Counted from the stretch's first letter, positions 13,589 to 25,701 are shown. The stretch: 64,000 nt of DNA from Henckelia pumila (GCF_033568475.1 NC_133123.1:61511522-61575521), one strand, 5' to 3'. Numbers and translations are program-made. Notes: a model not told the origin generated them from the sequence alone.

Positions 13589-13593
13589 ATATT

Positions 13594-15966
13594 TCAATCA
13601 ATAAGATCGCTACGAGTTCAAATTCCAGAATCAGACATTGAGTCTCAAACGTCTTTGGTTGCCTCAAAGTATAAGCCATCACATGCTTCCTCTAAATAGG
13701 AATAGATTCCAAATCTCGATAAGAAATATGATGTACTGAAGATCATCAATATAGAAAGAACAAATAATACTTATCTCATAAGATTCGGTTCAGACGAAAA
13801 AAAGACGCTTCATTCGGTTAACTAAGCAATCGGCTTCACAAACGATAAGAATTCCTCGATAAATCTGCTATTGGAACTCGATAGACTCGTAAATATTCAA
13901 ATATCATTCATTGATCTAGATCTCGGCCCAAATCATAACAGCTTCGATTTTTCGGTGATCAGCAGAAATCTCGTCTCCAGAGATAAAATAATCGTCAGGA
14001 CATCTCGATCCTGTCAAGATTCGTACTTCGACAAAATATCAAATACTGCTCGGCTCGCAAAATATGTAAACAATTCTCAAATACTCTGAAATATCGGTGC
14101 TACTCTTTGAATAAATAAGAAAATCATCGGTCGAAATAATCATGAACTCAGCTAGTCACATCTGGAGGATTCGGTTCGTAAGATTCATAAATGCTGCAGT
14201 AACACCTATCAATTCAAACAGCGTGGCAAAATTCAAAGTGGTCATACCTTGTTCTGAATTCGGTCTCTGGACATCTTTCTTTTCAATTTCTCAGCTGATG
14301 ATATCCTTGTCTCTAATCAGAGCTGAATTCAATCGGAATAATTCAGAGGCATTTCGAGAATCTCATTCGGAATAACATCAGCAAACTCCTCTGGTATAAC
14401 AACCAATTCGGGCTGAATTTTTAGAACATCAACTGCCATTATCGATAACTCCTTCGCAATTTCTATAACAAACGGTCATCAATAGAACAAATATCAAAGG
14501 AAACTTTGAATCGAGAATCCTTACCGAAAGGTTTCCATTCAGATACTAGTTCGAATCGGATCTTGATTGTTATCTGAAATCAACTCCTCGATTGCCCTAT
14601 ACTCAGTTAAACATCTATACAGGAAATATAATCAAATTATGATAACTTAATACAATACTGCTCAGTTCAATCAAGTTCTCATCAAATCGAAGTTCAAAAT
14701 TTTTGGACTAACCTCGAAGAAAACCATTCATCATCTCAAAAACAAATGATAGCAACAACAATAATCAAAAGCTTGGAAGACATAGTTGCATCATAATAAA
14801 TTCCTCAATAAGAAGGTGAGGAGCTCATCAATATTTATCAATTCGAAAGAAAAGAAAAACTCATAATCGACGGTTACATGCTATGTCATCATCAATTGCA
14901 GCCTGAGTCTGTTTTTTGAAAAGAGAGAGGACTACGTAATGTTTCCTCGGACATTGATTCAAATTCTGAATAATTCCAATGGGTTCTGTTGTGGTGGTTT
15001 AAGAGAATGAACATTTTGAGGTCGCTCGAAACCACGTTGAGGACAATCCTAACATAGTTTCTGGGATGATGACAGGTATGCCAGCTTCCTCGAATACCAT
15101 GGAACTGTTCACTGGGTTGTCGACCTCCAAAACTACTGCAAGTCACATCTGAATATCCTGAATTCTGTCCTAAGCCGATCTGTTTTCTAATCACTGGAAC
15201 TAGAAGAACCATTCCCCGGTTCCTTGAATTGTTTTCCCTTCGGTTGTAGATGATCTCTTGTGATGTTACTTCGATATCTGGTCGATTGCTGGATCGGACT
15301 TTCAAATCTGATACATCACTAGTCGAATTCGGTGGTCATTGGTGTCATCCAAGGAATCAAACATCTGATTGATCTCTTCTAACCAGCTTTCACATTCTAA
15401 GAAATTCTCAGCACTCTTCAGAGTCGGCATATTAAATAATTGAAACCTTATCAGTAAGATTCCATCGGTGTCAGAGTAATATCCATCAAATCAGTCGCAG
15501 TACTATTCTATTCAATCGGGATTCGGGCTGGTACATTTTTATTCAATAATCAACGAAAGTCATATCTCATATTCATGAGAATTAGGACACATAATATCTC
15601 ATAAACTCAATTCACAGTTCGGTGTCCATCAATCTCTGTTCGATTAACTCATTCCAGCTCAAGAGAACTCGGATTCAATCGGAATTTAATTACAGTTCAT
15701 ATCTCAAGCAATTCATTCTTTTCAATTAAAATCACATAATCATGTAATTCAAGTAACTCATAAATAATAAAGCATGCTTTCAATTAAATCAAATAATCAT
15801 GCTTCGAAAATTAAATCACAACTCGTGTAATTAAATTAACTCGAGAATTGAAAAATCATGCTCGCATAGAATTCAATTAATCAATTCAATAAGTCAATCA
15901 CATGCGAGAATTCAATTCATGCGGACTCGATCTACCCCGCTCACTCTAATTCAATTCAAGATCTTA
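13594..15966 (-). mobile_element. E1 interior, 5' part with gag traces
   Basis: This is the E1 interior between E2 and the E1 primer site, read right to left. Near 15340-15410 the minus strand encodes a Ty3 gag-like pattern (SWLEEINQMFDSLDD). Near 15050-15150 there is a degenerate zinc-knuckle pattern (GGRQPSEQF ... CHHPRNYV). These are known features of plant Ty3/gypsy gag, here badly decayed. I recognise no other domain. Confidence 0.65.
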
Positions 15967-15981
15967 TCTCTCTGATACTAC
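15967..15981 (-). other. E1 primer binding site (imperfect)
   Basis: On the minus strand, just inside the right LTR, GTAGTATCAGAGA resembles the initiator-tRNA-Met site TGGTATCAGAG with mismatches. It sits on the side expected for a minus-strand element. Confidence 0.65.
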
Positions 15982-17267
15982 TTAATGTGAGGACCCGGAT
16001 TCTAATCATCTAATCAAAATGAAGCTATCAATCATCCACAACAAACTAAGGCTTAAAGCCAAAAAAAAAAAAAAAATTATTTTTTTTTAAAAGGGCATGC
16101 ACGGACCCCGGACACCTTCTGTGCCTGGGTCCGTGCATTAAACTGCACAAAACCAACTTCTGCATAAATAATGCACGGACTCTGTGCAGCCTCCGTGCCC
16201 GGGTCCGTACCCAACATAACAAATCAATAATTTTCTGTCTTGGAACGAACCCACACGGACCCATACACGGATCTAGGCACGGGGTCTGTGCATGAACAAT
16301 TCCGGAACACTAAAAAAATGCGAAGGTATACGGACCCTTACCAGGACCTAAGCACGGGGTCCGTGCCCTGCTATTTTCCAGAAAAATAAAACTTCAACAG
16401 CAGAACATGCAATCCAACTCCACCTCAAATCATAAATATCAACATAAAACATGCATAAATTCAGTACATGATAGTTCTAAGGTTGTACAAAAACCAATCT
16501 AGTAGAACATACATCAACCTAAGTTCTACAAACCAAAATACAACAAGTACAACGAGATTGAAATCAAATTTAGACATTCTAAACCAAGCCCTCACTCTAT
16601 CATTCCCCAACTCGATCTAGTCATGCTTCCTGTGACTCGAACCTTCATAACCTGTTATCAAGCACACATACAAACAAGACAACAGCCGGATAACTCCGGT
16701 GAGAATAATATTCCTAGTAAAAGAGACAAACAGGCAGCAGCAACTAATAACTCAAATATGAAATGAAATCAACTAGACATGCAATTCATGTAGTAATTCA
16801 ACAACATGAATATAATAACCATACAATTCAAAATGCATTAAAATGCAATGCATGTCATCGGGGTTTAAGATTGTTTAAATCGGATACTCAAAGGAATTTC
16901 GTTTTCGAATCGTCGATTGGGATCCTGAGGCCAAGATATCACCACAACTCACCGACCCTCCCTTTCGAGGTGAATGTAGTACATCTTGTGCCTCTAGACT
17001 TTGGAGCACTATAAAGAGTTATTTTAAAATCGCAGCCATTGGATAACTCGACCAATGCCACTCAATTATAGCCCCCAAATCATCTAATCAAAAACTGGCA
17101 ACTTAGCCATTCAATTCTCGAATCAAAAGAGGCTCAATATGAATGCATATGGAAATCGGAATACATTCATACCATTCAATTCAAGTACGCAATCAATCAA
17201 AACAATTAAACATGCATGTATGTGATTTTAGGGACTCGAGAGTTAATCAAAAACTCGAGTATTCATC

Positions 17268-18584
17268 TGTAGTAGCCCGAACCCTAATTGAGTAATTAAA
17301 GGATTAATGCTAATTAAATAAATTGGGGATTGGACGGATCGGAAGCTCCGATCGGGATCAGAAGCTCCGATGAGGATTGGAGGCACCGATGATATTACGT
17401 CATCCATGACGTGTGGCTGGATCGGAAGCTCCGATCAGGACCGGAGGCTCCGATCACCCCTATCCGGAGTCATCAAGTGATATTTTGACACGTGGCAGAT
17501 CAGGATCTTCGGAAGCTCCGATGGCAGGATCGGATGTTCCGATCCAGGTTCGGACGTTCCGATCGAGGATCGGAGGCTCCGATCGTTGTCTATAAATAAA
17601 AGGCCGAGACTTCATTTCTCCTTGCCAATTCCGGATTTCCTCTCTATTTCTAGTCATATTTGAGCTGTTCTAGTCTTCTTAGGCTTGGTCCGGAGGTCGG
17701 AGAGGCGTTCGATAGTCGTAGCGGAGTTGTGCCCAAGTTCTGGAGGCATCGACATCAAAGGGCTAACGACGGACGAAGGTATAGCTTTTGCTTCCTATAA
17801 ATATTTAGGAGTATGCAATAGCTTAGTTAAGGCTTTTAGAGCACTTTGATGATAGTAGTATCATTTCGCTGTGTAGGCGGACTTTAGGCTTGGACTTAGA
17901 GCTGGTAGTGCCTACCTGGTATTTGAGGTACGAAAGTACTGTTCGAGATATCCTGACTGAGTATGCATGTATTATGTGACCGCATGATTTATATGCCATG
18001 ATATTATGCTGCATTCATTTGCATCTTGCTGTATCTCCTTCGAGATGTCTGTAGTAGGGTTGTACCCTATCCTGTTAGTGGATGGACTTCCATCGATTTG
18101 GGTCCGGCGTATCCACAGTTATCTCGGTATGGGAGCCACCTCCTGAAGCGACGGCACAGCGTGCTACATACCAGGGCCCGGTCTGTCTCTGTTATCTGAT
18201 CCTTGACCTCGAGTCTATAGGGAGTTCACTTTGCATGCATGTATACTCATACTCTCGCACTGAGCGTTTTATGCTCACGTCTCGTACTCTGTATTTTCTG
18301 GACACCCTATTCCATGGGGCAGGTTTGCGATTGGACGAGGAGGGTGGATCCAGGAGGGGCTAGTCAGTGGTTGGCCAGCTGGAGCTTCGTCTAGGCTTTA
18401 TTACTGTTGTTTGGGTTTATACAGCTATTCGATTTGGTTGTATATTATTGGATAATTACAGATTCCTTTTCTTGGGATTGTATAATGTTATTGGTTTCCG
18501 CAGTTTTATTCTGATATCTGTTTTCTTAAGTTAATTGCATGCCTAAGTTCTGTTTAGTAGGTGATCTGGGTAAGGGTCACTACA
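17268..18584 (+). mobile_element. S1: solo LTR of the G1 Ty3 family
   Basis: A 1317-bp LTR (TGTAGTAGCCCG ... GGTCACTACA) is flanked by perfect TCATC duplications (17263-17267 and 18585-18589). It sits in the E1 LTR, whose uninterrupted form is visible near 1290-1305. It is clearly related to the LTRs at 35892-37096 and 45113-46452. A solo LTR is the usual product of recombination between the two LTRs of a full element. Its U3 carries multiple GATCGGA/TCCGATC inverted repeats (17337-17585). Confidence 0.93.
17591..17598 (+). promoter_or_regulatory. TATA box of the S1 LTR
   Basis: TATAAATA lies just after the GATCGGA repeat block and before a pyrimidine-rich stretch. The same motif is in the sister LTRs at about 36880-36887 and 46100-46107 (minus strand). 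It is the likely U3 promoter of this family. Confidence 0.65.
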
Positions 18585-19380
18585 TCATCCCTTTGAACTC
18601 GATGTCGTCATTTACCTTTTCTTCGATCCGATTGGTGCTCCAAATCTTGAATTCAACACCAATAATAATTTCTCAATCAATATTCATTCAACTATTCAAG
18701 TCAATCAATCTTCGAAATAAAATTCAATACAAACCGTTCTTCAACTTCCAATGAATCAACCTTCAATTCTTGTTCAAGCCCAACTAACTTCAACCAAATC
18801 TGAAATGAAGATTAATATAGGCCCGTTATCAACTTCTCTATTCAAACAAAACCCAAATCGATCAATTCAAATGAGACAATATTCAAAACTCGAACCGGCG
18901 GCATAACGGCTATAAATTCGAATATCCGGAAATACAATAATCAATATATCCATCCAAACAACTCATAAAAACAATCATTCCTCCAATTAAACTCAATCCC
19001 AACCAATCTCAAAATACCCATTTTCGAATTAACCTTCAAAAATTCATAATAAATCCAAACTTCGTTCTTTTTCCAAACCGACTTCGAATACACGATCTAT
19101 GCTAGCCCAAGAACAACATATCCAAAAATCATTCGATTCCAACAACATCCGAAAAATAAAGTATGTCCAATCAAAGAAATACTTACGTTAAAATGAAGCC
19201 CTTGTTGCCGGGATCGCGAAACCACCTTCGAAATAAAAATCTACCGGTCGGATCGAGCACAAAATCGATGGAGAAAGCTTGGAGATGGGCGGCTATGGAG
19301 GTTGGGGTTCTCGGTTCTTGTTGGGAGAGGGAGAGGAAGAAAATGAATGGGTGTTGATTAGTCAACCCACTAACTCCAAC

Positions 19381-19419
<39 letters not shown>

Positions 19420-19564
19420 CATTTTGCACTTTGGTCCCCAAACTTCTCCAATAATTGCAATTCAAACCCTAATCAAGTATCAATTAAGTCCTCAAATTTC
19501 TTAATTTCCAATTATCAATATTTATTTCTTAAAATCTCGGTTATGCTAATTTTGGGGCGTTACA

Positions 19565-19593
19565 GGTGTATTAGTGCTGCTATGATCGCACCC
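19565..19593 (-). pseudogene. 5S rRNA gene fragment, right half of the gene split by E1
   Basis: This is the 5' end of the 5S gene (minus strand), from the E1 target duplication GGTGT to the gene start at 19593. The companion fragment is 1-32. Confidence 0.85.
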
Positions 19594-19993
19594 AACAGTG
19601 AATGAATTCTTTATTTTTTTGTCTCTCGAATTGCGGATCAGAGGAACAGGAGCTGCAGTTTCAAACGGACATAACTTTTGATCGGCTGAGAGTAACTGGA
19701 GCTTCAGCCTGCTCACGCGAAGCTCCACTCGATACCTATAGTGCGTATCTCAGTTATAGAGATGGAGACGCTCAAATTCCAATGGAGATGGTCGTTCGGG
19801 GCATTTTTCCCGTATGTCGCGCTGGGAACCACCGAGGCGGCCCGTGTCACCCAGATCGCACGTTCACATCGTATGATTCAGTTTATTGCATCTTTTCTAT
19901 CCGCGGATTGGACTGCAAGAGTCGGAAATAGGACGGCGAGGAATCGAAAGAACAAGAAGTACGAGTAAGAAAAAAAGAAATTAATAAAAAAAG

Positions 19994-20111
19994 GGGTGCA
20001 ACACGAGGACTTCCCAGAGAGTCACCCATCCTAGTACTGCTCTCGCCCAAGCACGCTTCACTTCGGAGTTCTGAAGGGATCCGGTGCATTAGTGCTGGTA
20101 TGATCGCACCC
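19994..20111 (-). rRNA. 5S rRNA gene, copy 1
   Basis: 118 bp with the standard internal blocks. It has several differences from the array majority, in the segments next to CCCAG and GGAGTTCTG. Downstream spacer is class C and upstream spacer is class A. Confidence 0.93.
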
Positions 20112-20512
20112 AATAGTGAATGAATTCTTTATTGTTTTGTCTCTCGAATTGTGGATTGGAGGAACATGAGCTTCAGTTTTAAACGGACATAACTTTCGAT
20201 CGGCTAAGAGTTACGGGAGCTTCAGCCTACTCACACAAAGCTCCTCTCGATACCTACAACAAGTATCTCGGTCTAAGAGACGGAGACGCTCAAATTACAA
20301 CCCAGAGATGGACTTTTGGGGTGTTTTTCCGATAGGGCGCACTGGGACCCCCCAAAGCGGCCCGCGTCACCCAGATCGCACGTTCACGTAGTGTGATTAA
20401 GTCTATTGCATCGTTTCTATCCGCGGATTGGACTGAAAGAGTCGGAAATAGGACGGCGAGGAATCGGAAAAACAAGAAGTACGAGTAAGAAAAAAAGAAA
20501 TTAATGAAAAAG

Positions 20513-20630
20513 GGGTGCAACACGAGGACTTCCCAGGGGGACACCCATCCTAGTACTGCTCTCGCCCAAGCACGCTTAACTTCGGAGTTCTGTTGGGATC
20601 CGGTGCATTAGTACTGGTATGATCGCACCC
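20513..20630 (-). rRNA. 5S rRNA gene, copy 2
   Basis: 118 bp and close to the array majority, with few substitutions. Downstream spacer A, upstream spacer B. Confidence 0.95.
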
Positions 20631-21032
20631 AACAGTGAATGAATTCTTTATTGTTTTGTCTCTCGAATTGCGGATCGGAGGAACAGGAGCTGCAGTTTCA
20701 AACGGACATAACTTTCGATCTGCTGAGAGTCACAGGAGCTTCAGCCTGCTCACGCGAAGCTCCTCTCGATACCTACAGCGCGTATCTCGGTCTAAGAGAT
20801 GGAGAAGATCAAATTCAAAGCCGGATATGGTCTTTGGGAGCATTTTTCCCGTAGGGCGTGCTGGGACCCACCGAAATGGCCCGCGTCACCCAGATCACAC
20901 GTTCACGTCGTGCGATTTATTCTATTGCATCTTTTCTATCCGTGGATTGGACTGAAAGAGTCGGAAATAGGATGAAGAGGAATCGGAAGAACAAGATGTA
21001 CGAGTAAGAGAAAAAGAAACTAATAAAAAAAG

Positions 21033-21150
21033 GGGTGCAAGACGAGGACTTCCCAGGGGGTCACCCATCCTAGTACTGCTCTTGCCCAAGCACGCATAAC
21101 TTCGGAGTTCTGATGGGATTCGGTGCATTAGTGCTGGTATGATCGCACCC
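21033..21150 (-). rRNA. 5S rRNA gene, copy 3 (class-B variant)
   Basis: 118 bp. It carries the two class-B changes in the internal promoter, reading GTTATGCGTG and CTTGGGCAAG on the sense strand in place of GTTAAGCGTG and CTTGGGCGAG. Downstream spacer B; the upstream spacer is the C/B chimera. Confidence 0.95.
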
Positions 21151-21550
21151 AACAGTGAATGAATTCTTTATTTTTTTTCTCTCAAATTGTGGATCGGAGG
21201 AACAGGAGCTGCAGTTTCAAATGGACTTAACTTTCGATCGGCTCAGAGTTACTGGAGCTTCAGCCTGCTCACGCGAAGCTCCACTCGATACCTATAGTGC
21301 GTATCTTGGTTAAAGAGATGGAGACGCTCAAATTCCAAAATGGATATGGTCTTTCGGGGCATTTTTCCCGTATGTCGCGCTGGGACCCACCGAAGCGGCC
21401 CGCGTCACCCAGATCGCACGTTCACGTCGTGTGATTCAGTCTATTGCATCTTTTCTATCCGCGGATTGAACTGAAACATTCGAAAATAGGACGGAGAGGA
21501 ATCGGAAGAACAAGATGTACGAGTAAGAAAAAAAGAAACTATAAAAAAAA
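21151..21550 (-). repeat. Chimeric C/B 5S spacer
   Basis: The left part has class-C markers (TTACTGG, CCTATAGTGCG, TCCAAAATGG, TATGTCGCGC) up to about 21396. From about 21427 the markers are class B (GTGTGATTCAG, CGAAAATAGGACGGAGAGG, CAAGATGTACG, AAACTA). The switch lies between those points. It follows a B spacer and precedes a full C spacer, as expected if a C unit and a B unit had recombined out of register. Confidence 0.85.
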
Positions 21551-21668
21551 GGGTGCAACACGAGGACTTCCCAGGGGGTCACCCATCCTAGTATTGCTCT
21601 TGCCCAAGCACGCATAACTTCGGAGTTCTAATGGGATCTGGTGCATTAGTGCTGGTATGATCGCATCC
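21551..21668 (-). rRNA. 5S rRNA gene, copy 4 (class-B variant)
   Basis: 118 bp with both class-B internal-promoter changes, matching the class-B tail of the chimeric spacer beside it. Upstream spacer is class C. It also has changes near the 5' end (GGATGCG). Confidence 0.93.
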
Positions 21669-22070
21669 AACAATAAATGAATTCTTTATTTTTTTGTCTC
21701 TCGAATTGCGGATCGGAGGAACAGGAGTTGCAATTTCAAACGGACATAACTTTCGAGCGGCTGAGAGTTACTGGAGCTTCATCCTTCTCATGCGAAATTC
21801 CACTCGATACCTATAGTGCGTATCTCGGTTAAAGAGACAGAGACACTCAAATTACAAAATGGAGATGTTCTTTCGGGGCAATTTTCCCGTATGTCACGCT
21901 GGGACCCACCGAAGCGGCCTGCGTCACCCAGATCGCACGTTCACATCGTATGATTCAGTCTATTGCATCTTTTCTATCTGCGGATTGGACTGAAAGAGTC
22001 GGAAATAGGACGGCGAGGAATCGAAAGAACAAGAAGTACGAGTAAGAAAAAAATAAATTAATAAAAAAAG

Positions 22071-22187
22071 GGGTGCAACACGAGGACTTCCCAGGGGATC
22101 ACCCATCCTAGTACTGCTCTAGCCCAAGCATGCTTAACTTCGGAGTTCTGACGGGATCCGGTGCATTAGTGCTGGTATGATCCACCC
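22071..22187 (-). rRNA. 5S rRNA gene, copy 5
   Basis: 117 bp. One base is missing near the RNA 5' end (GGGTGGATC instead of GGGTGCGATC), and there are a few substitutions in the central part. Downstream spacer C, upstream spacer A. Confidence 0.88.
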
Positions 22188-22587
22188 AACAGTAAATGAA
22201 TTCTTTATTGTTTTGTCTCTCAAATTGCGGATCGGTGGAACAGGAGCTGCAGTTCAAACGGACATAACTTTCGATCGGCTAAGAGTTATGGGAGCTTCAG
22301 CCTGCTCACGCGAAGCTCCTCTCAAAACCTACAGCAAGTATCTCGGTCTAAGAGACGGAGATGATCAAATTACTACCCGGAGATGGTCTTTCGGGGCGTT
22401 GTTCTCGTATGGCGCGCTGGGACCCACCGAAGCGGCCCGCGTCACCCAGATCGCACGTTCACGTCGTGTGATTAAGTCTAATTGCATCTTTTCTATCCGC
22501 GGATTGGACTGAAAGAGTCGGAAATAGGACGGCGAGGATTCGGAAAAACAAGAAGTACGAGTAAGAAAAAAAAAATTAATGAAAAAG

Positions 22588-22705
22588 GGGTTCAAGACAA
22601 GGACTTCCCAGGGGGTCACCCATTCTAATTCTACTCTCGCCCAAGCACGCTTAACTTCGGAGTTCTGATGTGATCCGGTGCATTAGTGATGGTATGATCG
22701 CACAA
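22588..22705 (-). rRNA. 5S rRNA gene, copy 6 (divergent)
   Basis: About 118 bp, with many substitutions scattered over both ends and the centre, including the first bases. It may be non-functional. Downstream spacer A, upstream spacer B. Confidence 0.85.
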
Positions 22706-23106
22706 TTAGTGAATGAATACTTTATTGTTTTGTCTCTCGAATTGCAGATCGGAGGAACAAGAGCTGCAGTTTCAAACGGACATAACTTTCGATCTGCTGA
22801 GAGTTACGGAAGCTTCATCCTGCTCACGTGAAGCTCGTCTCGATACCCACAGCGCGTATCTCAGTCTAAGAGACGGAGAAGCTCAAATTCAAACCCGAAG
22901 ATGGTCTTTGGGGGAATTTTTCCCGTAGGGCGCGCTGGGACTCAGCAAAGTGGCCCGCGTCACCCAGATCGCACGTTCACGTCGTGTGATTCAGTCTATT
23001 GCATCTTTTCTATCCGTGGATTGGACTGAAATAGTCGAAAATAGAACGGAGAGGAATCGGAAGAACAAGATGTACGTGTAAGAAAAAAAGAAACTAATAA
23101 AAAAAG

Positions 23107-23224
23107 GGGTGCAACACGAGGACTTCCCAGGGGGTCACCCATCCTAGTACTGCTCTTACCCAAGCACGCATAACTTCGGAGTTGTCAAGGGATCCGGTGC
23201 ATTAGTGTTGCTATGATCGCACCC
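23107..23224 (-). rRNA. 5S rRNA gene, copy 7 (class-B variant)
   Basis: 118 bp. It carries the GTTATGCGTG change and the G-to-A change at position 68, plus private substitutions. Downstream spacer B, upstream spacer C. Confidence 0.92.
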
Positions 23225-23625
23225 AACAATGAATGAATTCTTTATTGTTTTGTCTCTCGAATTGCGGATCGCAAGAACAGGAGCTGCAGTTTCAAACGGA
23301 CATAACTTTCGATCGGCTGAGAGTTACTGGAGCTTCAGCCTGCTCACGCGAAGCTCCACTCGATACCTATATTGCGTGTCTCGGTTAAAGAGATGAAGAC
23401 GCTCAAATTCCAAAATGGAGATGGTCTTTCGGGGAATTTTCCCGTATGTCGCGCTGGGACCCACTGAAGCGGCCCGTGTCACCCAGATCGCATGTTCACA
23501 TCGTATGATTCTGTTTATTGCATCTTTTCTATCCGCGGATTGGACTGCAAGAATCGGAAATAGGACGGCGAGGAATCGAAAGAACAAGAAGTACGAGTAA
23601 GAAAAAAAAGAAATTAATGAAAAAA

Positions 23626-23744
23626 GGTGTGTAACAAGAGGACTTCCCAGGGGGTCAGCCCTCCTAGTACTGCTCTCGCCCAGGCACGCTTAAATTCGGA
23701 GTTCTGATGGGATCTGGTGCATTAGTGATGGTATGATCGCACCC
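23626..23744 (-). rRNA. 5S rRNA gene, copy 8
   Basis: About 118 bp with substitutions at the 3' end and in the centre. Downstream spacer C, upstream spacer A. Confidence 0.9.
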
Positions 23745-24145
23745 AACAGTGAATAAATTCTTTATTGTTTTGTCTCTCGAATTGCGGATCGGAGGAATAG
23801 GAGCTGCAGTTTCAAACGGACATAACTTTTGATCGGCTAAGAGTTACGGGAGCTTTAGCTTGCTCACACGAAGCTCCTCTCGATACCTACAGAATGTATC
23901 TCGATCTAAGAGACGGAGACGCTCAAAGTACAACCCGGAGATGGTCTTTCGGGGCATTTTTCCCGTAGGGTGCGCTGGGACCCATCGAAGCGGCCCACGT
24001 CACCCAGATCGCACGTTCACGTCATGTGTTTAAGTCTATTGCATCTTTTCTATCCGCGGATTGGACTGAAAGAGTCGGAAATAGGACAGCGAGGAATCGG
24101 AAAAACAAGAAGTACGAGTAAAAAAAAAAGAAATTAATGAAAAAG

Positions 24146-24263
24146 GGGTGTAATACGAGGACTTCCCAAAGGGTCAACCATCCTAGAACTGCTCTCTCCC
24201 AAGCACGCTTAACTTCGGAGTTCTGATGGGATCCGGTGCATTAGTGCTGGTATGATCGCACCC
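24146..24263 (-). rRNA. 5S rRNA gene, copy 9
   Basis: 118 bp with changes in the 3' third. Downstream spacer A, upstream spacer B. Confidence 0.92.
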
Positions 24264-24665
24264 AACAGCGAATGAATTCTTTATTGTTTTGTCTCTCGAA
24301 TTGCGGATCGGAGGAACAGGAGCTGCAGTTTCAAACGGACATAACTTTCGATCTGCTGAGAGTTACGGGAGCTTCAGCCTGCTCACGCGAAGCTCTTCTC
24401 GATACCTACAGTGCGTATCTCGGTCTAAGAGATGGAGTAGCTCAAATTAAAACCCGGAGATTGTCTTTGGGGGCATTTTTCCCGTAGGTTGCGCTGGGAC
24501 CCACCGAAGTGGCCCGCGTCACCCAGATCGCACGTTCACATCGTGTGATTTAGTCTATTGCATCTTTTCTATCTGCGGATTGGACTGAAAGAGTCGGAAA
24601 TATGACGGAGAGGAATCGGAAGAACAAGATGTACGAGTAAGAAAAAAAGAAACTAATAAAAAAAG

Positions 24666-24783
24666 GGGTGCAACACGAGGACTTCCCGGGGGGTCACCCA
24701 TCCTAGTACTGCTCTTGCCCTAGCACGCATAACTTCGGAGTTCAGATGGGATCCGGTGCATTAGTGATGGTATGATCGCATCC
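24666..24783 (-). rRNA. 5S rRNA gene, copy 10 (class-B variant)
   Basis: 118 bp with both class-B internal-promoter changes and a few private ones. Downstream spacer B, upstream spacer C. Confidence 0.93.
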
Positions 24784-25184
24784 AACAGTGAATGAATTCT
24801 TTATTTTTTTGTCTCTCGAATTGCGCATCGGAGGAACAGAAGCTGCAGTTTCAAACAGACATAACTATCGATCGGCTGAGAGTTACTGGGGCTTCAGCCT
24901 GCTCACGCGAAGCTCCACTCGATAGCTATAGTGCGTATCTCGGTTAAAGAGACGGAGATGCTCAAATTCCAAAACGGAGATGGTCTTTCGGGGCATTTTT
25001 CTCGTATGTCGCGCTGGGACCCACCGAAGCGGCCCGCGTCACCCAGATCGCATGTTCCATCGTATGATTCAGTCTATTGCATCTTTTCTATCCGCGGATT
25101 GGACTGATAGATTCAGAAATAGGACGGTAAGGAATCGAAAGAACTAGAAGTACGAGTAAGAAAAAAAGAAATTAATGAAAAAAT

Positions 25185-25302
25185 GGGTGCACCACGAGGA
25201 CTTCCCAGTTGGTTTTCCATCCTTGTACTGCTCTCGCCCGAGCACGCTTAACTTCGGAGTTCTGATGGGATCTGGTGCATTAGTGCTGGTATGATCGCAA
25301 CC
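25185..25302 (-). rRNA. 5S rRNA gene, copy 11 (divergent)
   Basis: 118 bp. The 3' third is altered where other copies read GGATGGGTGACC on the sense strand, and the 5' end is changed too. It is probably a pseudogene. Downstream spacer C, upstream spacer A. Confidence 0.86.
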
Positions 25303-25701
25303 AAAAGTGAATGAATTTTTTATTATTTTTCTCTCGAATTGCGGATCGGAGGAACAGGAGCTGCAGTTTCAAACGGATATAACTTTCGATCGGCTAAGAG
25401 TTATGAGAGCTTCAGCCTGCTCACGCGAAGCTTCTCTCGATACCTACAGCATGTATCTCAGTCTAAGAGACGGAGACGCTCAAATTACAACCCGAAGATG
25501 GTCTTCCGGGGCGTTTTTCTCGTAGGGCGCGCAGGGACCCACCGAAGCGGCCCGCGTCACCTAGATCGCACGTTCACGTCGTGTGATTAAGTCTATTGCA
25601 TATTTTCTATCCGCGGATTTGACTGAAAGAGTCGGAAATAGGACTGCGAGGAATCGGAAAAACAAGAAGTACGAGTAAGAAAAAAAGAAATTAATGAAAA
25701 A

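Larger units (their letters stand above)
33..19564 (-). mobile_element. E1: decayed Ty3/gypsy-type LTR retrotransposon inserted in a 5S gene
   Basis: Two long direct repeats (33-2265 and 15986-19564) begin TGTGAGGACC and end GCGTTACA on the plus strand. Read on the minus strand they run TGTAACGCCC to GGTCCTCACA, the usual TG...CA form. The flanks are GGTGC and GGTGT, a 5-bp target duplication with one mismatch. A purine tract lies next to the left LTR and a tRNA-Met-like primer site next to the right LTR, so the element reads right to left. Faint gag traces lie near 14900-15460. It is a broken fossil with many breaks and no long open frame. It hosts two later insertions, E2 in its interior and S1 in its 5' LTR. 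The two LTRs differ by a few percent plus indels by eye. The family is inferred from the gag traces and from LTR similarity to E2 and S2. Confidence 0.88.
15986..19564 (-). repeat. E1 5' LTR (right copy), interrupted by S1
   Basis: This is the partner of 33-2265. Without the inserted S1 and its extra target duplication it is about 2.26 kb. The AT dinucleotide run at about 19385-19417 differs in length from its partner. It ends at the 5S sequence GGTGT, the right target duplication of E1. Confidence 0.87.

Noticed and set aside
14142-14375. Open frame of 77 codons on the plus strand in the E1 interior
   Set aside because: It lies antisense to the E1 direction, has no recognisable domain, and is within the length expected by chance.
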